Shown: piece by piece, positions 34,037 to 43,343 of the stretch
How the letters are laid out: each line of letters opens with the position of its first letter
Position numbering within the stretch: the first letter of the stretch is position 1
Origin: JAICKM01 sp038228295
GTDB lineage: Bacteria > Chloroflexota > Chloroflexia > QHBQ01 > JAICKM01
Direction of reading: 5' to 3'
Assembly (NCBI GenBank): GCA_038228295.1
Contig: JBBRPH010000015.1
Coordinates: forward strand, 26,102-90,101
Length of the DNA stretch: 64,000 nucleotides
Notes under the pieces: generated by a model
The model's database searches: none
What the model saw: only the letters and a program-made list of their open reading frames with translations
Told to the model about the DNA's origin: nothing
Made by a program: the position numbers and the translations under genes

Positions 34037-37015
34037 TTAGGGAGCCGGCAGCTCGGCGGCACAGGTCGGCGGGCTGGTCACGGCCAGTGCGCTGATCTTG
34101 GCGATCTGGCTCCGGAAGGCGTTCGCCGCCGGGCGGAACGTGCCATCGCCGTAACCGCTCACGATGCCGTGGCCGACGGCCGTCTCAATGAAGGAGTAGA
34201 AGACATTGCCTGCCGGCACATCGTTGAAGGTCGGCGCCGCCGGCGTGACGTGCGCCCAGCCCGCGCCGCCCACCACGATCTTGGTCACCTGTCCGCGCGT
34301 CACGTTGTTGCTGGGGCGGAAGTAGGGCCGTTGCGCCGCGTCACAGGGTTCGGCCGTGCCGCTCTGCGGATCGTGGCCGCCGCAGGTGTAACCGCTGATC
34401 AGCCCATGCGCCGCCGCCGACTCGATCAGCCCGTAGAACACGTTGTCGGGGGCCACATCAGCGAAGGTGCCGGTGGCCGGCGGCGGCACCGGCGCGAGGC
34501 GGAAGGCCAGGGTCACGATCTTGGTCATCTGGCCGCGCGTGGTCAGGGCGAACGGCTGGAACGTGCCGTCGGCGTAGCCGGAGACCACACCGCGGCAGGC
34601 CAGATAGTAGACACTGGCGTAGTAGTAGGCGCTGGGGTCGGTCACATCGCTGAACTGGAGCGCGCAGGGCGTGGCCTGCCCCGTGGCGGTGGCAGTCGCG
34701 GTCGCGCGCGGCCCGGCGGTCAGGGTCGGCGTGCCGGTGCGCGGCAGGCCAGTCGTGGTGGGTAGCGGGGGCACCGTTGCGCTGCGGGTGGCGGTGGCGC
34801 TGCCGGTGGCGGTGATCGTCGCGCTGAGCGTGGCGGTGGGCGTGCCGGTGGGCGGGCGGGTCGCGGTCACAGTGGCGCTGGGGCAAGCCAGACCAGGGTG
34901 GAAGGTGGTCACTTCCAGGCTGTCCACCGGGTTAAAGCTGTTGTCTTGCCCGCCGTAGAGGAACATCTGGTTGCCGACAGCCGCCCCCCCGCCCAGCCGC
35001 CGCCCGCCCGTCAGGGGCGGTCCCCAACTCCAACTGTCGGTCAGCGGGTCGTAAATCTGCACCGTGTTGACCACGGCGGGCTGCGCCGCGCCACTGCCGC
35101 CACTGTAGGGGGTACCGCCGCCGACCACCCACAGCCGCCCGCCGACCACCGCGCTTTCGCCGCCCGCCGCGCCTTGCAGCAGGGGCGTGCGCGTGTACCA
35201 AGTGCGCGCCACGATGTCGTAGTCAAACAGCGTCTGTAGCACATTGCTGCTCGACTGCGTGCCGCCCGCCACATACAGATGCCCGTTGATCACGCCGGCC
35301 GCCGCGCCCATCACGGGGATAGGCAACGGCGGCAAGCTGCTGTCCCAACTGTCGGTGGTCGGGTCATACGCCCACAACGTCGCCGTCGGCGCAAACACGG
35401 TGTCAGGCGAACCACCGGGGACATAAATCTTGCCGTCCCCATAGGCGGCGGTAAAGAAGGCCCGCCCCTCCCAACTCGGCATATTGGCGGCGTTGGCCCA
35501 CTGATCGGTGCGCGGATCATAGACCACTGTGTTATTGGTGACGCGGGCGGGGGCAGCACGCGCGTTCGCAAGGGTATCGTCGGAGCCGCCAAAGTAGTAG
35601 AACTTGCCCACGTTGGGTGCATAGGCCAGGGAGGCGTACAGCGAGAGGCCCGGCAGCATGGTGCGCGGTTGCCAAGTGCCGCTCGCCGGGTCGTAGCGGG
35701 CTACTTGGCGCGTGCCGTTGTGATAGGTGTCACTACCGCCGCCGGCTTCATAGAGATACTGCCCATCACTGCTGAGGGTGGTGCCGTACAGGGGCGGCGG
35801 CAAGGTGCTGGTGATCACCCACGGGTCAATACTGCCCCAGTTGCCGCAGAGCGTGGCGGTCGGGCTGGGCGTGGCCGTTGCCGTCGGCGGCGTGCCCGTG
35901 GCGGTCGGCGTGGGCGTGATCGTCGGGCAGGGCGTGTGCGGCACACTGGTGGCTCCCTCCACGCTGCTCAGATCGCCGTTGTCGCCCAGCCCGCCCACCG
36001 CCAGCACCCGGTTGCCCACCACCGCGCTGCCCAGCAGCACCCGGCTCGCTTGCAACGCCGGCCCCGCCTGCCAGCGGTTCAGCAGCGGGTCATAGATTGC
36101 GCTTACCGTCAGCGCACTCGGCACCGCTGCATCTACGCGCGCCGCGCCGCCCGCCGCGACGAAGGGCTGCCCGCCGCCGAACACCCACAGTTGCCCATTG
36201 ACCACCGCGCTGCCCGCCCCGTACACCGGCTGCGGCAGATCGGCTAAGTACCCGCGCGCGTGCGTCGCCAGATCGTAGACCTGCACGGCGGAGAGGGGTT
36301 GCGCGGCGTTGTTGGCCCCGCCCACGATCAGCAGTTGCCCATTGAGTACGCCGCCCGCCGCGCCCACGGTGTCGCGCGGCAGCGTCGGCAGCGTCGTGTT
36401 CCAGCTATCGGCCAGCGGGTCGTACTCCCACACTTGGAATTGCGGGCTGAAGCGCGGCGTGTTGGCTCCGGCGGCGAGGTAGATGTGGCCGTTCCAGTAG
36501 CCGGCGGTCATGCCGGAGCGCGGGGCGGGCAGGGGCGCGCCAGTGGCCCACGCCTGGGTGGCCGGGTCATAGATTTGCGTGGCGGTGCTGGTGGTCTGGC
36601 CGTCGCTTTCGCCGCCGAAGACATAGAGCTTGCCGGTGTTGGGGGCATAGACGGCGCTGGCCCCGGCGACGGGCAGGGGCAGCGGCGGCAGGGCGGTCCA
36701 GGTGTCGGTCGGCGGGTTGTAGCGGCGCGTATCGCTGAGGTAGCCGCTCGCGGCGAGGCCACCCACGGCGTAAGCGGTCGTGCCGTCGCTGGTCGCGGCG
36801 ATCCAGCGGGCTGGGACGGGCACGACCGCACGCGCGGTCCAGGGGGTGAAGCCGGGCGGGCCGCAGGTGGGGGTGGCGCTGGGCGAGCCACCGAGTGGCC
36901 GCGCCGCCGTGTGGCCGGTGGCCGGTGCGGCGGCACTCTGCGCGAGTACACAGGCGAGTAGCAGGATCACGCCTGCGCCGACGAGCGTAGACCGTGCTGC
37001 GCTTATGCGTTGCAT
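34037..37015 (-). CDS. Secreted Kelch-repeat protein with three SLH domains
   Basis: 992 residues. A signal peptide (about 1-29) precedes two Kelch propellers (about 60-370 and 400-700) made of repeats such as YAPNTGKLYVFGGES and INGHLYVAGGT, separated by Thr/Pro linkers. Three S-layer homology domains follow (about 785-992; FSDVTDPSAYYYASVYYL, FADVAPDNVFYGLI, FNDVPAGNVFYSFI, each with a GYxDGTFRP-like or YFRPSN block). SLH domains bind pyruvylated cell-wall polymers, so this should be a surface-anchored carbohydrate- or protein-binding protein. AAGGGGAG precedes the ATG. Confidence 0.9.
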   Translation of the reverse strand: MQRISAARSTLVGAGVILLLACVLAQSAAAPATGHTAARPLGGSPSATPTCGPPGFTPWTARAVVPVPARWIAATSDGTTAYAVGGLAASGYLSDTRRYNPPTDTWTALPPLPLPVAGASAVYAPNTGKLYVFGGESDGQTTSTATQIYDPATQAWATGAPLPAPRSGMTAGYWNGHIYLAAGANTPRFSPQFQVWEYDPLADSWNTTLPTLPRDTVGAAGGVLNGQLLIVGGANNAAQPLSAVQVYDLATHARGYLADLPQPVYGAGSAVVNGQLWVFGGGQPFVAAGGAARVDAAVPSALTVSAIYDPLLNRWQAGPALQASRVLLGSAVVGNRVLAVGGLGDNGDLSSVEGATSVPHTPCPTITPTPTATGTPPTATATPSPTATLCGNWGSIDPWVITSTLPPPLYGTTLSSDGQYLYEAGGGSDTYHNGTRQVARYDPASGTWQPRTMLPGLSLYASLAYAPNVGKFYYFGGSDDTLANARAAPARVTNNTVVYDPRTDQWANAANMPSWEGRAFFTAAYGDGKIYVPGGSPDTVFAPTATLWAYDPTTDSWDSSLPPLPIPVMGAAAGVINGHLYVAGGTQSSSNVLQTLFDYDIVARTWYTRTPLLQGAAGGESAVVGGRLWVVGGGTPYSGGSGAAQPAVVNTVQIYDPLTDSWSWGPPLTGGRRLGGGAAVGNQMFLYGGQDNSFNPVDSLEVTTFHPGLACPSATVTATRPPTGTPTATLSATITATGSATATRSATVPPLPTTTGLPRTGTPTLTAGPRATATATATGQATPCALQFSDVTDPSAYYYASVYYLACRGVVSGYADGTFQPFALTTRGQMTKIVTLAFRLAPVPPPATGTFADVAPDNVFYGLIESAAAHGLISGYTCGGHDPQSGTAEPCDAAQRPYFRPSNNVTRGQVTKIVVGGAGWAHVTPAAPTFNDVPAGNVFYSFIETAVGHGIVSGYGDGTFRPAANAFRSQIAKISALAVTSPPTCAAELPAP

Positions 37016-37075
37016 GACGACACTCCCCTTAACTTAAGGACCACCGAGGTTCGCCTAGCGGGGACACCAATCGTA

Positions 37076-37105
37076 ACTATAGGCGCAGTACCGCCATGCG
37101 GGCAA
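37076..37105 (-). promoter_or_regulatory. Promoter of the Kelch-SLH gene
   Basis: Minus strand TTGCCC (37105..37100), 18-bp spacer, TATAGT (37081..37076). Confidence 0.5.
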
Positions 37106-37115
37106 AACGCTGCAC

Positions 37116-38276
37116 CTATTCAGTGGCCGGGCGCGTGCCTTTGAGGACTTGGCCGGCGATCACGAGGCGCTGGATCTCGGAGGTGCCTTCGTAAATCTCG
37201 GTGATGCGGGCATCGCGGTAGAGGCGCTCCACCGGGAAGTCGCGCAGGTAGCCATAGCCGCCGTGGACCTGCACCGCCATGTGGCTCACCCGCACCGCTG
37301 CCTCAGAGGCGTGCAGTTTCGCCATCGCCGCTTGCCGGCTGAAGCGCGCGCCGCTGTCTTTGGCCGCCGCCGCGCTGTAGGTCAGCAGGCGGCTGGCCTG
37401 GATTTCCATCGCCATATCGGCGATCTTGAATTGGATGCCTTCGAGTTCGGCAATCGGGCGACCAAACGCCTTGCGCTGCTGGGCGTATTTTACCGCCTCG
37501 TCCATCGCGGCCTGGGCAATGCCGACCGCCTGCGCGGCAATGCCGATGCGCCCGCCGTCGAGCGTCATCATCGCGATCTTGAAGCCTTCGCCTACTGCGC
37601 CCAGCACGTTCGCTTTCGGCACGCGGCAGCCTTTGAAATAGAGTTCCACTGTATTCGAGCCGCGAATGCCCATCTTGTGTTCTTCAGCTCCGACCTCGAA
37701 ACCGGGCATTCCCTTTTCGAGGATGAACGCGGTTACGCCTTTGTGCTTCAGGTCGCGCGCCGTCTGCGCCCAGACGACGGCAATGTCGGCCACGCCGCCG
37801 TTGCTGATAAAGATCTTAGAGCCGTTAAGGACATAGCTATCGCCGTCTTCAACCGCTTGGGTGCCCATACTGGCGGGATCCGAGCCGGCCACCGGCTCGG
37901 TTAGGCCGTAGCAGCCCAGTGCTTCCCCCGTCGCTAGGCGCGGCAGGAATTGGCGCTTCTGCTCGGCGGTGCCGAAGTGGGCCAGCGGCCAGCATACTAG
38001 CGAGTTTTGCACGGTCATCGTAACCGAGGTAGCCGCACAGCCCCGGCTAACCTCTTCCATCGCCAGCACATAACTGATCGTGTCAAGGCCGGAGCCGCCG
38101 AACTCTTCGGGCGTTTGCATCCCCAGGAAGCCCAGTTCGCCCAACCGCTTGGCCTGCTCGGCGGTGAATTCGGCGGTCTGATCGTGATGTGCGGCGCGTG
38201 GCTTGAGAAATTCATCCGCGAATTCGCGGGCGGTCTGCTGAATCAAGCGCTGTTCTTCGGTGAGCTGGAACTCCAT
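37116..38276 (-). CDS. Acyl-CoA dehydrogenase
   Basis: 386 residues, a normal length for short/medium-chain enzymes. FAD/substrate motifs CYGLTEPVAGSDPAS and GSKIFISNGGVAD, the helical C-terminal core, and the RDARITEIYEGTSEIQ block with the catalytic Glu. It oxidises acyl-CoA to trans-2-enoyl-CoA, passing electrons to ETF. Chain length or branched-chain specificity cannot be read here. AAAGGG lies 9 bp before the ATG. No other beta-oxidation gene is adjacent. Confidence 0.95.
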   Translation of the reverse strand: MEFQLTEEQRLIQQTAREFADEFLKPRAAHHDQTAEFTAEQAKRLGELGFLGMQTPEEFGGSGLDTISYVLAMEEVSRGCAATSVTMTVQNSLVCWPLAHFGTAEQKRQFLPRLATGEALGCYGLTEPVAGSDPASMGTQAVEDGDSYVLNGSKIFISNGGVADIAVVWAQTARDLKHKGVTAFILEKGMPGFEVGAEEHKMGIRGSNTVELYFKGCRVPKANVLGAVGEGFKIAMMTLDGGRIGIAAQAVGIAQAAMDEAVKYAQQRKAFGRPIAELEGIQFKIADMAMEIQASRLLTYSAAAAKDSGARFSRQAAMAKLHASEAAVRVSHMAVQVHGGYGYLRDFPVERLYRDARITEIYEGTSEIQRLVIAGQVLKGTRPATE

Positions 38277-38352
38277 TGTTCGGCCCTTTCTGTTTCCTTA
38301 GCTTGTGCCGGCGGCACACCGATTATTGATCACACTTTTATAAAGACTCCCT

Positions 38353-38361
38353 ATTATACCA
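38353..38361 (-). promoter_or_regulatory. Extended -10 promoter of the acyl-CoA dehydrogenase gene
   Basis: TGGTATAAT on the minus strand, about 75 bp before the start codon. No -35 box is evident. Confidence 0.55.
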
Positions 38362-38395
38362 CGTCTCTCCTTAGCCGCGGTGACTCCGCGTGCGG

Positions 38396-41300
38396 CTACA
38401 CCGGGGGTGTATCTGCGTGAGCGCACCACAGTAGGACTTCGGCTACGGCTGCCTGCCAGGTCAGTGTATGCCCGGCGGCATGGGCGGCATGGTACGCGCC
38501 GGCTCCCAATGCCGTGCGTGCAACTTCGGCCCAGGCATCTACTAGGCGTTGCGTATCCGGTTCCAGTGCTTCGCCGCGTGCCGCCAAATCGCGTTCCACT
38601 GCGCCCAGCCAGCGTGCGGCGGACTGGGGTGCATTCCGGCGGGCTGCGCAGCCCGCCAGCCCCAGCAGTGCCCAACCGCTCTCCCGCCGGCTGCCAATGG
38701 CCTCTGCGCCGACTAGGCTTTCGGCGAAGCGCGCTTGCGCGGTCGGCCATTCATTGCACATTGAGGCCACTACCCCCAGATTGACCAGGGTCATAACCCG
38801 GCCCATCAGGTCGCCGAGCGCCTGGCACAAGGCCAGACTCTCTTCATGCAAGGTGCGGGCGCCGGCCCAATCGCCCTGTCGCCAGGCTACTGCGCCCAGG
38901 TTATTCAAGCTGGTCGCGATGCCTGCTTGATTGCCCAGCACCCGGCGCAGTGTCAGACTTTCGACGTACAGTGTCCGCGCCGCCGGGTAGTCGCCCTGCG
39001 ATATGGCGACCAATCCCAGGCTATTAAGGCTGCCCGCAATGCCGGCTTGATCGTCTTGCGTGCGGAACAGGGTCAGGCTCTCAGTGATCAAGGCGGTCGC
39101 CGCCGCATAGTCGCCTTGCCGGCTGACGATACGCCCCAAGCTGTGCAGGGCCACCGCCCGTCCAGCGATATCCTGAGCTGCTTCCGCCTGGTGAATGGCC
39201 GCCCGCAGCACCGTCTGCGCCTCGCCATAGATGCCCTGCGATTGATACATCCGGCCCAGTTCGGCTAAGACGCGACTCGCTCCGGCTCCGTCCTGCGCGG
39301 CGACAAACATGGCCTGGGCGGCTTCCAGGCGGGTTCGTGCCTCGGCATAGGCTCCCTGGTTGGTGTGGATCACACCCAGGCCCAATTGGGCCCGCGCTGG
39401 CACGGTAGAGGGCGCGGCGACGATTGCCAGTGCGGCCCGGTAACGCGTCGCGGCAGCCTCCCAGGCGCCGGTGCGCTCCAATACATCACCCAGCGCCACG
39501 GACACGGCAGCATGGGCGGCAGGATCCACCGGCGGCAAGGCCAGCAAGCGTTCATAATACGCGATTGCCGCCACGTTGGCGTAGTCGGCGGCGGCGGCTT
39601 CCCCAGCCCGCCGCAGATATTCCCGCGCCTTGTCCTTGTTGGAACTGCGCTCATAATGGTACGCCAGCAAGTCCAATTCAGTACTGCCGCTCTGCTCCAG
39701 CCAGCCGGCTAGCCGGGTGTGCAAGGCGTCGCGCGTGCCGGCGGCCAGGCTGCTATAGGCCACCTCCTGGGTCACGATATGCTTGAACAGGTAGACCAAG
39801 TCCGGTTCCGGTAGATCCAGTGGAGTCATATCCAGGCGTGCCAACATGTCTAAATCATCGCGCACTTGTTCGGGCAGGCCCAATGGCGGGTAGTATTCCC
39901 ATAGCCAACGGGCCCGAAACATCCGCCCGATGATGCTGGCGACCTTCAACGTGCGCTGCTGGCGCTCGGCGAGTTGATCAATGCGGCTGAGAACCAGGCT
40001 ATAGAGGCTCGGCGGCCACTCCACGGCCGCTAGCGCCGTCGGGTCAGTGAAATTCACCCCTTGCGCGGCCAGGTAGTCTACCAGCTCTTCCAGGTAGAAC
40101 GGATTGCCCTGTGCCCGCCCGATAAGCGCCTCCACAACGGCTGCCGGAATTGGCCGGTCTGTCGGGCGTAGGCCGATCAGCCGTTGATGGAGCAGGCGGG
40201 CGGCATCGGCGGCGGCCAATTCCCCTAGTCGGATTTCGGTGGTATGGGGCAGTCGGCTCCACTGGGGTAGTGGCGCTTGGTCGATCGCCGGCCGTTCAAC
40301 CACCAGCACCGCCACCGGTAGATCGGCCATGACCCGCCCCAACGCTTCCAGCAGATCCCGACCTAACGGGTCAAGCCAGTGGGCATCTTCTAAGACTAGT
40401 AGCAGGGGTGGGGCGTGCCGGTCGGCGACCCGCGCCCGGATCAGGGCCACCAACAACGCCTCGCGCGACTCTTGACGTAGCTTCTCGTCCATGCGCGCCG
40501 TCACTGCGCTGTCGGCCATTGCCAGATCCAACACCAGCCCCAGCAGTGGCGCGCGCGGCACCAGTTGTTCATCAAGCGCGGCAACGCGCTGCGTCACCCG
40601 GCTCGCATCAGCGCCCGCTTCCAGCTGGAAGAAGGCCCGCCAGATGGCTCGCCAAGCTAAGTAGGGGGTGTGCGTGCCATACGATTGGGCCACGCCGCCG
40701 TATACCGCCCAATCGCTCGCGCGTGCCGTCTGCACCACATCCATGACCAGCCGACTTTTGCCGATGCCGGCCTCGCCCATGATGCGAATCAGTTGACCGT
40801 GCCGTGCGCGCGCTTGCGCCAACTGCTCGGCCAGGGCGATTTGCTCACGTTCGCGCCCCACCAGCGGCGTGGCGGGCCGCCGGTCGTGCCGCCATTCCGC
40901 CAGCGGAGCGGTCGCGCGTAAGGCATAGACCGGGACCGGCTCGTGCTTGCCTTTCACCTGGATCACGGTCGGTGGCTCCCAGTTGAAGGCTGCGGCGGTT
41001 GCTTCATACACCCGTCGGCTCGCCAACACCTGACCTGGTGCCGCAGCCATCATCAGCCGCGCCGTCAGATTGACCTCATCGCCCAGCACGCCATACGTTC
41101 GCCGCGTCTGACTGCCTACTGCCCCCGTCCGCATCACGCCCCGGCTGAGGCCGATCTGCACCGCGCCGACCGCCGCCTGCGCCGCCGGGGTGCTGCGTAA
41201 TTCTTGTGCGGCGGCCAACGCCCGCTGTGGATCGTCTTCGTGGGCCACCGGCGCGCCCCAGACCGCATAGAGATAGCTGCCTTTGTCGCCCACGGTCAGG

Positions 41301-42301
41301 TCCAGCACGATGCCGGCATAGCGCTGCACCACGTCCTGTACCCAGCGAATGTAGCGATCCAACGTGTCGGGTGCGGCGGGGTCGGCATCGTAATCCAAGC
41401 CGTTAAAGCGCAAAAACAGCGCAACTACCGGGCGTAACTCGGTCAAGAACTCGCCTTGCCCATTGAGTAGGCGCACGTAAATGGCGGCCGGCAACCAGGG
41501 GCGGGCTGTTTCCGGCGCCAGCATAACGGCCGGCGGAGGCGCGGCAAGGGGCGGCGCGATCACACGCCGGTGGGGCAGGATCGCGAAGCGCTGTCCGGTG
41601 AGCGGATCATCGCGCCATGCAGTCGGGGTGAGCACAACGCCGAGATCATGCACCGTTGCCGGGTCGCCGGTGAGCAGGGCGGCGGTTGTGGCATCCACGA
41701 CGATCTCGCCTGGGATCGCTAGGTGTTCGGCGTGTGCCATGCGTAGCACGGTAGCCCCGGCCAATACATCCAACACCTGCCCCGCCGGATTGCCCACCAG
41801 GAAGCGCCGCGCCGACCCGGTGGCGAGGGCCGCTTTTATTGCCAGCGTGAGCGTTCCCGTGCCGGTCGGGTGGGGGATAGCGGCGAATTGCGTCATTGCC
41901 GCGCACTGGGCTAGGGCACAAGCTGTCGCCCGTGCGGCACTCGTGCCGCACGCCGTTGCGTCATCAAACCAGCAGGTAATTGCGTCTCCTGCAAAGCCGA
42001 TCACGGTGCCGCCTTGATGATCCACCTCGGCGATCAGCGCTTCGTAGACGCGGTTAATCTGCTCAGTAAGCACCTCGCCGCCCCGTCGGGGACCGAGGGC
42101 CAGCGTGATAGCTTCGGTGAGCGCTGTGAAACCCGAAATATCCACAAACAGGGCCGTGCCGGCACAACGGTCGGGCAGCGTGCGCCCGACCGCCAGGGCC
42201 GTGCGGCGATCCTGGGGTAGGTAAGCAACGAGCGTGGTATCTGCGGGCATCGGCGTTCCGGCTATTGCAGCATCCAGGGGTGCCGGTAGCGGTGGTCTCA
42301 T
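38396..42301 (-). CDS. Adenylate/guanylate cyclase-domain regulator with AAA ATPase and TPRs
   Basis: 1301 residues. A first class III cyclase domain (about 45-200) has both metal Asp positions (LFVDISGFTALTEAI, IGFAGDAITCWF). A second (about 285-430) lacks the first Asp (LFLRFNGLDYD) though it keeps VGDKGSYLYAVWG. Next come an AAA/STAND ATPase (PLVGREREQ, Walker A GEAGIGKSR near 510, LLVLEDAHWLDPL) and about nine TPR units (about 900-1230; GDYAAATALITESLTLFR and similar). It resembles Chloroflexota and actinobacterial cyclase-LuxR-like sensors. Whether it makes cAMP is uncertain. It is divergent from the nitrilase gene with shared operator-like palindromes. A second ATG lies at residue 18. 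Confidence 0.88.
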   Translation of the reverse strand: MRPPLPAPLDAAIAGTPMPADTTLVAYLPQDRRTALAVGRTLPDRCAGTALFVDISGFTALTEAITLALGPRRGGEVLTEQINRVYEALIAEVDHQGGTVIGFAGDAITCWFDDATACGTSAARATACALAQCAAMTQFAAIPHPTGTGTLTLAIKAALATGSARRFLVGNPAGQVLDVLAGATVLRMAHAEHLAIPGEIVVDATTAALLTGDPATVHDLGVVLTPTAWRDDPLTGQRFAILPHRRVIAPPLAAPPPAVMLAPETARPWLPAAIYVRLLNGQGEFLTELRPVVALFLRFNGLDYDADPAAPDTLDRYIRWVQDVVQRYAGIVLDLTVGDKGSYLYAVWGAPVAHEDDPQRALAAAQELRSTPAAQAAVGAVQIGLSRGVMRTGAVGSQTRRTYGVLGDEVNLTARLMMAAAPGQVLASRRVYEATAAAFNWEPPTVIQVKGKHEPVPVYALRATAPLAEWRHDRRPATPLVGREREQIALAEQLAQARARHGQLIRIMGEAGIGKSRLVMDVVQTARASDWAVYGGVAQSYGTHTPYLAWRAIWRAFFQLEAGADASRVTQRVAALDEQLVPRAPLLGLVLDLAMADSAVTARMDEKLRQESREALLVALIRARVADRHAPPLLLVLEDAHWLDPLGRDLLEALGRVMADLPVAVLVVERPAIDQAPLPQWSRLPHTTEIRLGELAAADAARLLHQRLIGLRPTDRPIPAAVVEALIGRAQGNPFYLEELVDYLAAQGVNFTDPTALAAVEWPPSLYSLVLSRIDQLAERQQRTLKVASIIGRMFRARWLWEYYPPLGLPEQVRDDLDMLARLDMTPLDLPEPDLVYLFKHIVTQEVAYSSLAAGTRDALHTRLAGWLEQSGSTELDLLAYHYERSSNKDKAREYLRRAGEAAAADYANVAAIAYYERLLALPPVDPAAHAAVSVALGDVLERTGAWEAAATRYRAALAIVAAPSTVPARAQLGLGVIHTNQGAYAEARTRLEAAQAMFVAAQDGAGASRVLAELGRMYQSQGIYGEAQTVLRAAIHQAEAAQDIAGRAVALHSLGRIVSRQGDYAAATALITESLTLFRTQDDQAGIAGSLNSLGLVAISQGDYPAARTLYVESLTLRRVLGNQAGIATSLNNLGAVAWRQGDWAGARTLHEESLALCQALGDLMGRVMTLVNLGVVASMCNEWPTAQARFAESLVGAEAIGSRRESGWALLGLAGCAARRNAPQSAARWLGAVERDLAARGEALEPDTQRLVDAWAEVARTALGAGAYHAAHAAGHTLTWQAAVAEVLLWCAHADTPPV

Positions 42302-42383
42302 CTATTTCCGCCGGCCTGAGAGTGGCACCCAGCCGCAGTGCGGGCCCAAAACTGAACAGCTCACGGGTGCCGCCGGCATTCCG

Positions 42384-42412
42384 ATTTTAGCCGCTTACTT
42401 AGTAAAGTGCAA
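42384..42412 (-). promoter_or_regulatory. Promoter of the cyclase/AAA/TPR gene
   Basis: Minus strand TTGCAC (42412..42407), 17-bp spacer, TAAAAT (42389..42384). The spacer holds the first TTACTTAGTAA palindrome. Confidence 0.5.
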
Positions 42413-42434
42413 GGCGCCGCGCTTTACTAAGTAA
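42395..42434. promoter_or_regulatory. Pair of 11-bp palindromes, likely operators
   Basis: TTACTTAGTAA (42395-42405) and TTACTAAGTAA (42424-42434), together a perfect 13-bp inverted repeat with 14-bp loop. The first lies between the -35 and -10 boxes of the leftward promoter; the second lies upstream of the -35 box of the rightward one. It could also fold as a stem-loop. Confidence 0.6.
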
Positions 42435-42442
42435 CCGGCTAG

Positions 42443-42472
42443 TTGTCCGTCCGCCGGGCGGTGTGCTATAAT
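42443..42472 (+). promoter_or_regulatory. Promoter of the nitrilase-DedA operon
   Basis: TTGTCC (42443-42448), 18-bp spacer, TGC-TATAAT (42467-42472). Confidence 0.65.
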
Positions 42473-42530
42473 GCCCCGCAACCATAGTCCGCAATCCGCA
42501 ATTTACATTTCGCTATGGGGAGGGCTGCCG

Positions 42531-43337
42531 GTGGCTACGCTTAATGCCGCTGTGATTCAACTCGAAGTCGTATCGGGTGAGGTTCGCAAAAATGTGGTGC
42601 GCGCCGAGGCGTTGATCCGTGCGGCGGCCGCGCATGGCGCACAGGCGATCCTGCTACCCGAACTCTGGACGACGGGCTACCATTGGCCCGCCATGCCGCA
42701 GTTGGCCGAGCCGGCCGGCGGGGAAACCGTGCATCGGCTGACTGAGATGGCGCGGGCCTGCAATGTCACACTGGTGGCCGGGTCTATTGCTGAGGCACGG
42801 AGCGGCGGTATTTACAACACCAGTTATATTGTCACGGCGCAGGGCGGGGTGATCGGGCAATATAGTAAGCGCCACCTGTTCCCTTTGCTGGATGAGCCGC
42901 GCTATATGGCGGCGGGCGCCGCACCACAGCCGGTGGACACGCCGCACGGTCGCTGGGGGCAATTGATCTGCTTCGATATCCGCTTCCCGGAGGAGGCCCG
43001 CAGCTTGACGTTGGCCGGGGCACAGATCCTGTGGGTCCCCGCTGAGTGGCCGCACCCCCGCTTGGAACATTGGCGCACCCTGCTGCGCGCCCGTGCTATT
43101 GAGGACCAATTGTTTGTCGTGGCGGCTAACCGCTGCGGTAGCGGTGACGGTAATCGCTGGTGCGGCCACTCGCAAATTATTGACCCCTGGGGCGAGATCC
43201 TGGCCGAAGCAGAGGAAGACGAAACCACGCTCTACGCCACGCTCGACCTTGACCGCATCGCGGAAGTGCGCGGACGCATCCCCTGTTTCACCGTCACGCC
43301 CGATGCGATCCCGGCCCTAGCCGGCGCGGAGGTCTAA
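42531..43337 (+). CDS. Carbon-nitrogen hydrolase (nitrilase superfamily, omega-amidase-like)
   Basis: 268 residues from GTG 42531, chosen for GGGGAGGG just upstream and because the homology begins there; the open frame extends to 42471, where its ATG overlaps the -10 box. The catalytic triad is complete: Glu44 (LLPELWTTGY), Lys113 (YSKRHLFP), Cys147 (ICFDIRFPEE). It resembles the NIT2/YafV branch, which hydrolyses alpha-keto acid amides such as 2-oxoglutaramate. Substrate not proven. DedA follows at 6 bp. Confidence 0.9.
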   Translation: MATLNAAVIQLEVVSGEVRKNVVRAEALIRAAAAHGAQAILLPELWTTGYHWPAMPQLAEPAGGETVHRLTEMARACNVTLVAGSIAEARSGGIYNTSYIVTAQGGVIGQYSKRHLFPLLDEPRYMAAGAAPQPVDTPHGRWGQLICFDIRFPEEARSLTLAGAQILWVPAEWPHPRLEHWRTLLRARAIEDQLFVVAANRCGSGDGNRWCGHSQIIDPWGEILAEAEEDETTLYATLDLDRIAEVRGRIPCFTVTPDAIPALAGAEV

Positions 43338-43343
43338 GCAGGC

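Noticed and set aside
35279..36961. Long plus-strand open frames across the Kelch-SLH gene
   Set aside because: They are Arg/Gly-rich readings opposite a protein with clear Kelch repeats, a by-product of GC-rich codon use.
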